From assembly GCA_934122395.1 (NCBI GenBank), contig CAKOWQ010000001.1, positions 496,001 through 560,000 of the forward strand: a DNA stretch of 64,000 nt, in the 5' to 3' direction. The stretch comes from an uncultured Bacilli bacterium (GTDB lineage: Bacteria; Bacillota_I; Bacilli_A; RF39; UBA660). The notes beneath the pieces are model-generated. The model worked only from the letters and a program-made list of their open reading frames with translations, did no database searches and was not told the origin of the DNA. Below are positions 17,641-26,622 of the stretch, piece after piece; position 1 is the stretch's first letter, and every line of letters begins with the position of its first letter. A program made the translations under genes and the position numbers.

Positions 17641-17739
17641 ATGATACTGGATGCTGAAACTATTTCTTCATTATTTTTACTGGGTATATTACTACTCATT
17701 TGTGTTCTTGTTATTATTGTTTTTACTATGAAAGATTGA
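17641..17739 (+). CDS. Possible small single-pass membrane protein, 32 aa
   Basis: ATG 17641 follows AGGTGATAAA, a ribosome binding site used repeatedly in this genome, and a TATAAT at 17619-17624. The 32 residues begin with MILDAETISS, continue with an uninterrupted hydrophobic segment of about 20, and end TMKD, as in small membrane proteins. It converges on and overlaps by 48 bp the 3' end of the phosphatidyltransferase gene. The short distance between -10 and start codon and the overlap keep this tentative. Confidence 0.4.
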   Translation: MILDAETISSLFLLGILLLICVLVIIVFTMKD

Positions 17740-18507
17740 TTTATTATAAATACTTTTTTGTAATACTTTTGGTTTTTCTATTTGTGAATTATTTATATAT
17801 TCTTCTTCATAATTAATGTTAGGAGTAGTTTTAGAGTATTCTAATTCTTTACTCTTTTCTTTTGTCTTGATTTCTTCTGTTTCATCTTTTTTAGTAGCAG
17901 TAACTTCTTCATTAGTTTCTAAGGAAGTATTTTTACTAAAGTATTTTTTCTTTATACAAATTGCTTCTGGAATTGCTGTAGCTATAGCTGATGCCATACA
18001 TATTGGGGCAATTAATCCTAACCCACTGTCTCCAAAACCAAATGCTAGGGTTGATACTACACCGGCACTCTGTAAAGCCATTTTTAACTTAGCTGGAATT
18101 GTTGGAAACATTTCTTTACCAGTTTTCTTAAATTGGTAACTTGATATAGTAAATACTGTTGCATCTCTTGCTGCTATTAGAAGTGGCCATAAAGGCATAA
18201 TACCTGTAGCCATTAAAGTAATCCCTAGTCCCCAATTGAATATTTTATCTGCGATAGGGTCTAGAATACTTCCTAATTGTGAAGACATTCCGTAATTTCT
18301 AGCTAAAAATCCATCTATTGCATCTGTTGAAGCTATACCTATTGTTGCTAGTGTAATTAATAATGGAGAAGTAATTCCATGCATTGCTATATATCCACAA
18401 AGTGCTACTGATGAAATCATTCTAAATACAGTTAAAATATTAGGAATAGTTAGTTTTTTATAGTAATTTTTTTCATGATTATCACAATCTCTTTTCTTTT
18501 CTTCCAT
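17692..18507 (-). CDS. CDP-alcohol phosphatidyltransferase family protein with charged tail
   Basis: Integral membrane enzyme that transfers a phosphatidyl group from CDP-diacylglycerol to an alcohol. The full catalytic motif D-x2-DG-x2-AR-x8-G-x3-D-x3-D is visible from DAIDGFLAR to LDPIADK (about residues 62-87). About five membrane segments follow to residue 190. The final 80 residues are a Lys/Glu/Asn-rich tail not usual for PgsA (about 180-200 aa). Phosphatidylglycerophosphate synthase is the likeliest role and would feed the LtaS pathway. Substrate is inference. The start has GGAGAAATTGGT upstream. Confidence 0.85.
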   Translation of the reverse strand: MEEKKRDCDNHEKNYYKKLTIPNILTVFRMISSVALCGYIAMHGITSPLLITLATIGIASTDAIDGFLARNYGMSSQLGSILDPIADKIFNWGLGITLMATGIMPLWPLLIAARDATVFTISSYQFKKTGKEMFPTIPAKLKMALQSAGVVSTLAFGFGDSGLGLIAPICMASAIATAIPEAICIKKKYFSKNTSLETNEEVTATKKDETEEIKTKEKSKELEYSKTTPNINYEEEYINNSQIEKPKVLQKSIYNKSIFHSKNNNNKNTNE

Positions 18508-18628
18508 ACCAATTTCTCCTCTTTTAGTTATATATAATAATACCTTGTTTAATTTATGTCAAGGAACGTTATTTTATTGTATTTTTATGAAATATAGTGT
18601 ATATTTATATCATAGGAGGATAATAAAA

Positions 18629-19705
18629 ATGAATAGAAAAATTAGAGTTGCTCAATTTGGTACTGGTAAAATGGCTGTGTACACAATGAGATATGCTATA
18701 GAACATGGTTGTGAAGTAGTTGGAGCCATTGACATTAATCCAAGTGTTATTGGTAAAGATATCGGTGAAATCATGGGTATTGATAATACTGGAGTAAAGG
18801 TTACTGCTCTTAAAGATGCAGGAGATATGTTACAAGCAATTAAACCTGATATCTGTATTGTTACTACTATGAGTTTATTAAACGATGTATATGATGCATT
18901 AATGCTTTGTGCTAAATTAGGAATTAATGCTATTACTACATGTGAAGAAGCTTTCTTCTCATGGAACTCTAATCCTGAAGCTACAAAAGCTATTGATATT
19001 ATTGCAAAACGTACTGGTTGTACAATAACAGGTAGTGGTTACCAAGATATTTATTGGGGAGAACTAATTAGCGCTATTGCTGCATCTAGTAATAAAATCA
19101 CTAAAATAAAAGGAAGCTCTAGTTATAATGTGGAAGATTATGGTATAGCTTTAGCTAAAGCACATGGAGCTGGATTAACACTAGAGGAATTTGATAAAGA
19201 AGTTGCTGCTAATGATAGAATGCCTACAGAAGAACGTAATAAACTTATTATGAATGGTGATTATGCCCCATCATATATGTGGAACGTTAATGGTTGGTTG
19301 GCATCTAAACTAGGATTAACTGTTATAAGTCAAACTCAAAAATGTGTTCCACAAACTCATACAAGTGATATTAATTCTTCAACTTTAGGAATGACTGTTA
19401 AAGCAGGAGATGCTACTGGCATGAGTGCTGTAGTTACTACTGAAACTGAAGAAGGAATTACATTAGAGACTGAATGTATTGGTAAAGTATATGCTGATAC
19501 TGATTATGATAAGAATGAATGGTCAGTATTTGGTGAACCTGATACTACTATAGTTGTTGCTCGTCCTAGTACGGTAGAACTTACTTGTGCTACTGTAGTT
19601 AATAGAATACCTGATGTAATCAATGCTAAATCAGGATTTGTTACTACTGAAAAAATGGATGAATTAAAGTATAGAACTAAACCACTAAATGAATACATAA
19701 AATAA
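18629..19705 (+). CDS. NAD(P)-dependent oxidoreductase, 2,4-diaminopentanoate dehydrogenase (Ord)-like
   Basis: The protein starts with a Rossmann motif (VAQFGTGKMAVYTMRYA), then VVGAIDINPSVIGKDIGE, the DapB-like NAD(P)-binding N-domain. The middle part has GSGYQDIYWGELISAI, resembling the Ord family from ornithine fermentation and its uncharacterised paralogues. Length from ATG 18629 is 358 aa. AGGAGGA (18614-18620) fixes this start although the frame opens at 18545. No other ornithine-fermentation genes are near, so the true substrate is unknown. A strong bidirectional terminator follows. Confidence 0.7.
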   Translation: MNRKIRVAQFGTGKMAVYTMRYAIEHGCEVVGAIDINPSVIGKDIGEIMGIDNTGVKVTALKDAGDMLQAIKPDICIVTTMSLLNDVYDALMLCAKLGINAITTCEEAFFSWNSNPEATKAIDIIAKRTGCTITGSGYQDIYWGELISAIAASSNKITKIKGSSSYNVEDYGIALAKAHGAGLTLEEFDKEVAANDRMPTEERNKLIMNGDYAPSYMWNVNGWLASKLGLTVISQTQKCVPQTHTSDINSSTLGMTVKAGDATGMSAVVTTETEEGITLETECIGKVYADTDYDKNEWSVFGEPDTTIVVARPSTVELTCATVVNRIPDVINAKSGFVTTEKMDELKYRTKPLNEYIK

Positions 19706-19727
19706 AAAAGCACTTAGTGCTTTTTTT
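19704..19727. terminator. Bidirectional intrinsic terminator
   Basis: The stem AAAAAAGCAC/GTGCTTTTTT (19705-19714 with 19717-19726) is flanked by A- and T-runs on both sides. It ends both the Ord-like gene (plus) and the convergent membrane protein gene (minus). Confidence 0.85.
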
Positions 19728-21129
19728 ATTTTGTCTTCTTTTCGTAAATCACAGTATTATCATCTTGATATACTACAGTGTATTTATCATTATTTGATAA
19801 ATGAATATTTAATGCGATATTGTGTGGAATAATAAACATATCAAAATCATATCCATTGATTAAATAATCATATCCCCTATCTTGTAAATCTACCGCATCT
19901 TTAAAATTATATTTAGAATACATATCTGCTCTACCATCGATAAATACTTTTATGTCATTATATATTAGGTAACCACCATAATCATAATAGTTAAACAATC
20001 TCTTTGGCTCAGAGTCTTTAATATATTGAATAGCATCACTAGATATTGGCCTCTTATTATAATTTCTTATTAGTTTTGGAGTTAAAATGCCATAGCAAAT
20101 GATAATAGCTGATAAGATTACTAGAAAGTTAACATTAGGTACCTTTATTTCAAATTCTTGAACCATATTAAAGATAACATAAGTTGATGCAATATATAAA
20201 AGCGGAACAAATCTTACACTTTTGAATCCTAGAAATAAAAATGAACCTAAAACAGCAAAATCTATAAATGATATCTTCTTTTTGGATAGAATCATTGTAA
20301 TAACAACCATCCCTATAACAGCAAAAGCTGCAATATCTCCAAAGTCATTTAAATTAGGTCCTGCCCATTCCATAATATTTTCAAGCATTAATTTATCTCC
20401 CATGTTAATGTATGGATAAGTTATCATTTTAAGCCCATGGGGATTAATTGCTATAGCACATATACTTAATATTCCACAAATAAGATATTTTTTTATTTGG
20501 TTTTTACCTATTTTCTTAGCTTCTATTTTTTGAAACTTAAAACTAAGTAATCCGCAAAGCAAAAATATAAAGCACAAGATATATGGCAAGTTTGATGATC
20601 CTCCATGGAAGTTAGCCCACAGCATACTTATAAGTGGTAAAAAATAAATCTTTTTAGAATTTTTATTATGAAAATTATCATATAGAATGTAAACAGTAAA
20701 TGCTAATAAAGTATAACTAATCATGTGAGGTCTAGGTAACATCACTTTAGAAAATATTAGGAAACCTACTATAGCCCAACCAAAAGTAAATATTTTATTT
20801 TTTTCTAAACTTTCTTTATTATGCTTGAAAAGAACCGTTATTAGTAATAGATACATACTCAAATTAAATAAGATAGGTCCCAATCCTTTAAAAAGGTATT
20901 TATAAATATAAAGCACCACTTCACTTAACCATTCATGACTCATCCAGTAGAGATTTTTACTGATACCGTACCAAGAAAAAATGTCATGGTAAGGAATTTT
21001 CAAATTACGTACTATATATTCTCCTGCTTTAACGTGCCAATAATAATCATTGCCAAAACCAAAACTGAATAGTGCAAGTAATAATATTCCTGCAAAAATT
21101 AAATATAGTTTCCAATTAAACTTCTTCAT
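19726..21129 (-). CDS. Polytopic membrane protein, GT-C-like, 467 aa
   Basis: The hydrophobic protein has an N-terminal membrane segment followed by FGNDYYWHVKAGEYI in an outward loop. About ten membrane helices run to residue 345. The C-terminal soluble part (about 355-467) includes FNYYDYGGYLIYNDIKVFIDGRADMY. The layout, with an acidic residue in the first loop and a soluble tail, resembles membrane glycosyltransferases of the GT-C fold, but I see no diagnostic substrate motif. The start has GGGTAGGTGTAATT. It is likely involved in cell-envelope glycans; this is inference. Confidence 0.65.
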   Translation of the reverse strand: MKKFNWKLYLIFAGILLLALFSFGFGNDYYWHVKAGEYIVRNLKIPYHDIFSWYGISKNLYWMSHEWLSEVVLYIYKYLFKGLGPILFNLSMYLLLITVLFKHNKESLEKNKIFTFGWAIVGFLIFSKVMLPRPHMISYTLLAFTVYILYDNFHNKNSKKIYFLPLISMLWANFHGGSSNLPYILCFIFLLCGLLSFKFQKIEAKKIGKNQIKKYLICGILSICAIAINPHGLKMITYPYINMGDKLMLENIMEWAGPNLNDFGDIAAFAVIGMVVITMILSKKKISFIDFAVLGSFLFLGFKSVRFVPLLYIASTYVIFNMVQEFEIKVPNVNFLVILSAIIICYGILTPKLIRNYNKRPISSDAIQYIKDSEPKRLFNYYDYGGYLIYNDIKVFIDGRADMYSKYNFKDAVDLQDRGYDYLINGYDFDMFIIPHNIALNIHLSNNDKYTVVYQDDNTVIYEKKTK

Positions 21130-21167
21130 AATTACACCTACCCTATAAGAAGTTTAACATATTTCTT

Positions 21168-21875
21168 TTATTCAAAGCAACCGCTCTTAAGACTATTCTC
21201 TCCTTTTTTATAAATAGTTAATTTTTCTTTAGCATCACATGTTACTAGCAATAGATCCTTTGGATTTTCATACCCTTCCTTCTTAAGTCTAGTTAACAAC
21301 CACTTGTCATCTTTTTTTATAACTTTTAAATTATTTGACATTATACGACCGTCAATTATTAAATTAGAGCATAGTCCCTTATAGTCTACTTTTATCTTAG
21401 CATCTGATGGTGTTAATGGAGCATATTTACTCTTTGGTAAGAAGCTTATTTTACCGTTTGCTTCCATAATAGCAAACTCTATCTCACCTATATCAAAATA
21501 CCCATTAGTCCTAGCTTCTTGCAATAAATCATTAATATCCAACTTTGATTTTTCGACATTATCTTCAATTATTTTTCCATCTTCTATAATGATAATTGGT
21601 ACTCCCGTTGCAAATCTTCTAAATTTAATACTTTTAGCTGTAAAGTGCGATATTAAAATTGACACTATGGTATAGACAGCCATTACTATTACTCCATACC
21701 AAAAATGTGATTCCAAATCAATTGAAATATCAGCAGCCACACTACCAATTGTAATACCTACTACATAATCATATAAACTAAGTTGTGATAATTGCTTTCT
21801 TCCCATTGCCTTGGTAAAAAGAAAAAGAACTATTATTGATGCTATTGCTTTTATAAATACATAAAAAAAATCCAT
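21168..21875 (-). CDS. DUF421 (YetF-type) membrane protein
   Basis: 235 aa: three N-terminal membrane segments (about 3-20, 30-48, 60-78), including the family signature TKAMGRKQLSQLSLYDYVVGITIGSVAA. Two small cytosolic domains follow, with GVPIIIIEDGKI and ARTNGYFDIGEIEFAIMEANGKISFLPK. Proteins with DUF421 in spore formers (YetF, 2Duf) have been linked to spore membrane and heat-resistance properties, which fits a sporulating host. The start codon and ribosome binding site are embedded in the terminator hairpin of the upstream fhs gene (21862-21899). Confidence 0.85.
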   Translation of the reverse strand: MDFFYVFIKAIASIIVLFLFTKAMGRKQLSQLSLYDYVVGITIGSVAADISIDLESHFWYGVIVMAVYTIVSILISHFTAKSIKFRRFATGVPIIIIEDGKIIEDNVEKSKLDINDLLQEARTNGYFDIGEIEFAIMEANGKISFLPKSKYAPLTPSDAKIKVDYKGLCSNLIIDGRIMSNNLKVIKKDDKWLLTRLKKEGYENPKDLLLVTCDAKEKLTIYKKGENSLKSGCFE

Positions 21876-21899
21876 AATATCACCATTAGTATTATGGAT
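21862..21899 (-). terminator. fhs terminator whose stem contains the DUF421 start codon
   Basis: The 10-bp perfect stem ATCCATAATA/TATTATGGAT (21870-21879 with 21890-21899) has a 10-nt loop and is followed on the minus strand by eight T. The loop holds the GGTGA ribosome binding site and the 3' arm holds the ATG (21873-21875) of the DUF421 gene. It is both a terminator of fhs and a potential translation block. Confidence 0.8.
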
Positions 21900-21907
21900 C
21901 GTTTTTA

Positions 21908-23545
21908 TTAAAATAAACCTGTTATTTCTTCATTCTCGTCTATATCAATTTTTTCTAGATTTGGTACTCTAGATAATCCAGGCATTGTCAATATATCACC
22001 TAATAAAACAGTTATAAAAGAAGCACCTCTATATAATCTAACATCTTTAACTGTTACTGTGTAATCTTTTGGATAACCTAAAAGACTAGGATTATCACTT
22101 ATAGAATATTGTGTTTTAGCAATACATACTGGTAAGTGTTCATAGTTTTTCAATTCACTAATTTTTTGATTGGCAGTATCAGTATATTCTATTTTACCAG
22201 CATGATATATTTCCTTAACAATTACTGCTATCTTTTCTTTAATAGATAAATCATCGCCATATAATAATTTAAAATCTTCTTCTCTATTTGATAACTCAAC
22301 TACTTTTTTCGCTAAAGTAATTGATCCTTTTCCACCTGTTACATAACTATCTTCTGTAACAAACGCAATATTAATACTTTTACAGTAATCTTCAATTACC
22401 TTTATTTCTTCATCAGTATCAGTTGCGTATTTATTTAAACACACTACTAAATTATTTGTGTATTTTTTTAAATTTTCCACATGAACTATTAAATTTGGTA
22501 ATCCTTCTTTTACTTTTTCCACAGAAGGTGTTAATATGTCCTCTTTTTCTACTTTTGCATTATATTTAAGCGCCTTTAATGTTACTACTAAAACAACACA
22601 ACTTGGTTTTAAATCTGCTCTTCTACATTTTATATCAAAGAATTTTTCAGCACCTAAGTCTGAACCAAATCCCGCTTCCGTTACTACGTAATCTGCTAAA
22701 TCTAGTCCTAAATTAGTAGCAATAATGCTATTGCAACCATGAGCAATATTAGCAAAAGGTCCACCATGAATTAAAACTGGATTATTCTCTAATGTTTGGA
22801 CTAAATTAGGTTTAATTGCATCCTTCAATAATGTTGCAAGGGAACCTTCTAATTTCAAATCCTTAGCAAATACTTCCTTATTATCATAAGTATAACCTAT
22901 TAATATATTACCTAGATTTTTCTTTAAATCCATTAGATCTTTAGATAGACAAAAGATACTCATTATTTCACTAGCGGCCGTAATATTAAACGAATCGTTA
23001 CGTACCACTTTGCTATTTATTGTAATATTTCTTAATGCTCTATCATTCATATCCATACATCTATTAAAAACAATTCTTTTTGGATCTATATTTAATTTAT
23101 TACCAAAATATAAATGATTATCAATTGTAGCACTAATCAAATTATTACAACTTGTAATTGCGTGTAAGTCACCCGTAAAATGTAGGTTAATATCATCCAT
23201 TGGTACTACCTGAGCATATCCTCCTCCAGTAGCACCACCTTTTATACCAAATACTGGTCCTAGTGATGGTTCTCTTAAAACAATCATTGTTTTTTTATTA
23301 ATTAAATTAAGAGCATCACCTAGTCCAATACTTACAGTTGTTTTACCTTCGCCATAAGGAGTAGGATTTATTGAAGTTACAAGAACCAATTTTCCTTTAC
23401 TGTTATTCTTATATTTTTTATAATCTACTTTTGCCTTGTAATTTCCATAAAGAGTTAGATCTTCTTCTTTAATTCCTATTTTCTTTGCTACATCTATAAT
23501 TTTTTCTTTTATACAACTATTTGAAATTTCAATATCACTTTTCAT
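21908..23545 (-). CDS. fhs: Formate-tetrahydrofolate ligase
   Basis: ATP-dependent ligase making 10-formyl-THF from formate for purine and fMet-tRNA synthesis. 545 aa, close to the usual 555. Seen are the P-loop segment PTPYGEGKTTVSIGLGDAL (about 63-81), EPSLGPVFGIKGGATGGG, the DLHAITSCNNL region, HGGPFANIAHGCNS and TEAGFGSDLGAEKFFDIKCR. It starts with GGAGGTGTCCT upstream and ends in a terminator overlapping the next gene. No THF riboswitch was recognised upstream. Confidence 0.97.
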   Translation of the reverse strand: MKSDIEISNSCIKEKIIDVAKKIGIKEEDLTLYGNYKAKVDYKKYKNNSKGKLVLVTSINPTPYGEGKTTVSIGLGDALNLINKKTMIVLREPSLGPVFGIKGGATGGGYAQVVPMDDINLHFTGDLHAITSCNNLISATIDNHLYFGNKLNIDPKRIVFNRCMDMNDRALRNITINSKVVRNDSFNITAASEIMSIFCLSKDLMDLKKNLGNILIGYTYDNKEVFAKDLKLEGSLATLLKDAIKPNLVQTLENNPVLIHGGPFANIAHGCNSIIATNLGLDLADYVVTEAGFGSDLGAEKFFDIKCRRADLKPSCVVLVVTLKALKYNAKVEKEDILTPSVEKVKEGLPNLIVHVENLKKYTNNLVVCLNKYATDTDEEIKVIEDYCKSINIAFVTEDSYVTGGKGSITLAKKVVELSNREEDFKLLYGDDLSIKEKIAVIVKEIYHAGKIEYTDTANQKISELKNYEHLPVCIAKTQYSISDNPSLLGYPKDYTVTVKDVRLYRGASFITVLLGDILTMPGLSRVPNLEKIDIDENEEITGLF

Positions 23546-23647
23546 AGGACACCTCCTCTTTCACTAGTAGTATATCATATTTAAATATTTTATCTACCAA
23601 TTATCCCTATTTTATTATATAATATGTTTAGTTTTAGGAGGATAATT

Positions 23648-24187
23648 ATGGAGTTAAATAAATTAAAAGATAAAAATTATTCTAATGTTACTAGTTTAAT
23701 AAGTGCTATTATATTTTTTATTATAGGTAGTGTTATTTTTACTAACCCAAATAGTACTGTTAAGTTTATTGCTTATGTTTTAGGTGGATGTTTTATAGTC
23801 GTTGGATTATTTAAAATCATTAGTTATAGCATTGCTAGAAAAAAGGAACAAGAAGTTTTTATAAGGGATTTAAGTATCGGTATTGTAGCTTTAATATCAG
23901 GTTTAATTTTGGTAATTTTCTCTAATGCTGTTGAAGTTTTAATTAGAATACTTACTGGAGCATGGATATTGTTTAATGGTATTAATCTTCTTGTTAACTC
24001 AATTAAAGGAAAGAAAAATAATGATAAATCATATGGGGCATTAATCGTTTTATCTGTATTAATGATTGCAGGTGGAATATATATGATCCTAAGAAATAAT
24101 CTTGTTTTTCAAATGATAGGTCTTTGTATAATGATATACTCTATTATTGAGATAATTGGCTATATTTATTATTCGCAAAATAATTAG
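23648..24187 (+). CDS. DUF308/HdeD-like membrane protein
   Basis: 179 aa with six hydrophobic segments arranged as three pairs, each with a Gly-rich turn (IGSVIFTNP, LGGCFIVVGLFKI, GAWILFNGINLLV). That is the typical pattern of the HdeD/DUF308 family, of unclear role. The frame opens at 23624, but AGGAGGATAATT precedes ATG 23648. It is transcribed alone; a short hairpin terminator follows. Family call is good; function unknown. Confidence 0.75.
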   Translation: MELNKLKDKNYSNVTSLISAIIFFIIGSVIFTNPNSTVKFIAYVLGGCFIVVGLFKIISYSIARKKEQEVFIRDLSIGIVALISGLILVIFSNAVEVLIRILTGAWILFNGINLLVNSIKGKKNNDKSYGALIVLSVLMIAGGIYMILRNNLVFQMIGLCIMIYSIIEIIGYIYYSQNN

Positions 24188-24207
24188 AACTTTGGTTCTT
24201 TTTTATT
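24186..24207 (+). terminator. Intrinsic terminator after the DUF308 gene
   Basis: The stem AGAAC/GTTCT (24186-24190 with 24195-24199) has loop TTTG, followed by a T-run. The stem is short but the position is right. Confidence 0.55.
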
Positions 24208-24259
24208 TTGCTTTCTTCTTTAATGTGTTATAATTTTTATAGAATAGGAAGGTGTTTAT

Positions 24260-26002
24260 ATGAGTACTTTAGCAATTAGTGCCGCTAATTTGGAAACTTT
24301 AGAAAACAACTTACAAGTTTTAGCTAATAACATTGGTACGGTATCTAATAATGTAAACACTGTTAATGGTCATATCAATGAAGTTGAAGGGCAAGTAAAC
24401 AATGTTAAAAATGATGTTAAAAGTTTAGAAGAAGAAATCAAAAAGTTTATGGTAGAAATCAAAGAAGGAACTATAGTTTCTAATGCTAGACAAACCATTT
24501 TGATGGATCAATCGGAATTCAATAAAAAATTCAGTCATAGAGACGAAGTTAGAAGACGTGTTAATGGATTACTTCAATCAGTAGATATTAATGCAATTAA
24601 AAAAAGTACTGTAGAAAATATTAGTGAAGAAACTATTGTTAATACTCCTGATTATTGGCTATCACCTGCCATGGTAGCACTTTGTTCTTGGTACACTAAT
24701 AATAAAGAGCTTGCTTATAAAGCTTTAAAAGAAGCTATGGCTAGAGATGATGAAAAAACTTCACTATTATTCTGTTTAGTACATTTAAGAGCAAATAGAA
24801 TTGATACCTCTATGAAATGGTTAAATAGATATTTAAATATGCAGGATCCAACTAAGATGGAAAGTAAAATCATAACAGTACTAGATGCTATTACTAGTGG
24901 TGTGTTTGGTGCTGAAGCTAAAAAAATGTGTTTAGAAAAAGTTAATGAATGGATTTTAGAACTAAATAGTTTTAATGAGATAAAGAAAACTGAAATAAAA
25001 CGCTGGGAAGAATATTTTAGAGAAAAGTTAGTAACTATAGATGATAATGAATTTCCATATATTGATAAATATGTACAGGAAAGTAAGATTATTCATGATA
25101 TTGTCTCTTCTTCTGAAATTCATAAAAACATATATGACGAATTTAAAACTACTATGAATGATATTCAGTATAAAAATATCTCTACTACTAACAAAATAGA
25201 TAACTTACTACACATGTTAGTATTTAATTATGATAAAGAGGAATTAGAACTTAAACGCGATATTCAAAAAAATAAACATATCATTGAAGAAAATGGTGAT
25301 ATTACTAAGGCTTTGGAAAAGTTTGAAAAAACCAGTATTGCTTTAGAAGAAACGAATAATTTTTATAGTCATATTACTAATATTGCTCTTAATAATAATA
25401 TTGATGCTAGTATTAATACTAAAAAGTTAGCTATCTCTTTATCTAAAGACTTTATTATTAAAGGGTGCACTAATGTATACAAATATAATTCAATTGATTT
25501 ATTACCTGATGTTAACATAGTTATTAATGATTGGGTTGGTATAACTAAAAATGGAAGTAACGAATTAGAACTTCAAAGAGATTTAGATAAATTCCTTGAC
25601 GATAAGTTTCATAATGAAATATATGGTGAACGCCTATTTAATGTGAAAATGTTAATATCAGTTATTATTGGGCTTTTGGGAATATTTTTAACATTAAAAC
25701 AACCTATTATAGCAGCAATAATTTTTTGTATAGTTTTGATATTTAATATGGTTGAATTTATTAAAGCTTATTCTAAACGTGAAAATAAAATAGAACAATT
25801 AAATGATTTAAAAAAACAACATAAAATACTTTTATCAAATATTATCGCAGAAGTAGTAGATTATTACTTTATCTATAAAGATAGTATGAAAGATAGAGAA
25901 AAATTTATTAATTATATTAATTCATTCAACTATAAGGATTATGTCAAAGTTGATACTTCTGGTAGCAGAAATATAATCGTAAATGGAGGTAACAATGGAT
26001 AA
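24260..26002 (+). CDS. Coiled-coil membrane protein, first gene of a Ycf46-type ATPase operon
   Basis: 580 aa. The N-terminal 70 residues form a parallel-type coiled coil with Asn-rich heptads (NNIGTVSNNVNTVNGHINEV). Helical repeat-like regions occupy about 90-440. A hydrophobic hairpin at about 463-500 is probably membrane-embedded, followed by a short helical tail ending in VDTSGSRNIIVNGGNN. I do not recognise the family. The start has GGAAGGTGTTTAT; TATAAT at 24229-24234 is the likely -10. Its stop overlaps the next gene by 8 bp from that gene's ATG, so the four genes to 28134 are one operon. Confidence 0.75.
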   Translation: MSTLAISAANLETLENNLQVLANNIGTVSNNVNTVNGHINEVEGQVNNVKNDVKSLEEEIKKFMVEIKEGTIVSNARQTILMDQSEFNKKFSHRDEVRRRVNGLLQSVDINAIKKSTVENISEETIVNTPDYWLSPAMVALCSWYTNNKELAYKALKEAMARDDEKTSLLFCLVHLRANRIDTSMKWLNRYLNMQDPTKMESKIITVLDAITSGVFGAEAKKMCLEKVNEWILELNSFNEIKKTEIKRWEEYFREKLVTIDDNEFPYIDKYVQESKIIHDIVSSSEIHKNIYDEFKTTMNDIQYKNISTTNKIDNLLHMLVFNYDKEELELKRDIQKNKHIIEENGDITKALEKFEKTSIALEETNNFYSHITNIALNNNIDASINTKKLAISLSKDFIIKGCTNVYKYNSIDLLPDVNIVINDWVGITKNGSNELELQRDLDKFLDDKFHNEIYGERLFNVKMLISVIIGLLGIFLTLKQPIIAAIIFCIVLIFNMVEFIKAYSKRENKIEQLNDLKKQHKILLSNIIAEVVDYYFIYKDSMKDREKFINYINSFNYKDYVKVDTSGSRNIIVNGGNNG

Positions 26003-26180
26003 GGATAACACTTTTACTTATGTTGAGGATAATAAAGAAGAACTTAATACCAAAGACGAAGAAAACAAAGTTATTAATGAACAGAACAATTTAGAAGAAC
26101 AAACACAAGCATTCGTAACAGGACTACCTGATTGGGATTTAACTCCTCCTTACGAAGTAGTAAGGAGAGTGATTAGATAA
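25995..26180 (+). CDS. Small acidic protein with C-terminal motif TGLPDWDLTPPYEVVRRV
   Basis: 61 aa from ATG 25995, fixed by GGAGGTAACA (an earlier in-frame start at 25983 lacks a ribosome binding site). The first 40 residues are low-complexity Asp/Glu/Asn. The last 20 carry a compact motif rich in aromatic residues and prolines (LPDWDLTPPYEVVRRV), typical of a linear peptide that docks on a partner. In this operon the partner is probably the AAA+ ATPase or the coiled-coil protein; this is inference. Its stop overlaps the next start. Confidence 0.65.
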   Translation: MDKDNTFTYVEDNKEELNTKDEENKVINEQNNLEEQTQAFVTGLPDWDLTPPYEVVRRVIR

Positions 26181-26620
26181 TGACTTATTATGAATGGATA
26201 AATAATTTTGATTCGTTGAAGCAAGGACCAAGAAATGATCTACTACTAGATAATCTTTATAACAGTACAATTGAATTAGATGGAAATATGCTTTATCGCT
26301 TTATAAGGCATATTAATAATCTTATTAGAACAAGACTTAAAAATGCTTTAGAAGATATGTTACACAAAATATCTAATACTAACGATATTAACATATTATC
26401 TCTTGAAATAATAAACATTAAAAAAGAATTAGCATTTGCTAAACGAATAATTAATTTACCTGTAATACCTTCTGAAAACAAAAAGAAATTTAGTGAAACA
26501 TTACAGAAATTTGCTAATGAAATAAATGAAGCGATTGAAGTTAATGCAGAAAATATAGATACTACTGGTGAAATTATTACTTTAATAAAAAATAGTAAAA
26601 TCAATGTTTTGGAGGATTAA
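26180..26620 (+). CDS. Helical protein, third gene of the Ycf46-type operon
   Basis: 146 aa, mostly helical, no membrane segment, no recognised domain. It starts at the TAATG junction with the preceding gene (ribosome binding site AAGGAGAG inside that gene) and ends two bases before the ATPase gene. The middle part (about residues 45-110) looks like antiparallel helices with Lys/Glu faces. It is presumably an adaptor in the same complex as the ATPase. Confidence 0.65.
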   Translation: MTYYEWINNFDSLKQGPRNDLLLDNLYNSTIELDGNMLYRFIRHINNLIRTRLKNALEDMLHKISNTNDINILSLEIINIKKELAFAKRIINLPVIPSENKKKFSETLQKFANEINEAIEVNAENIDTTGEIITLIKNSKINVLED

Positions 26621-26622
26621 TT

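Noticed and set aside
23546..23623. THF or other riboswitch before fhs
   Set aside because: Only about 80 bp are available and no recognisable conserved core is present.
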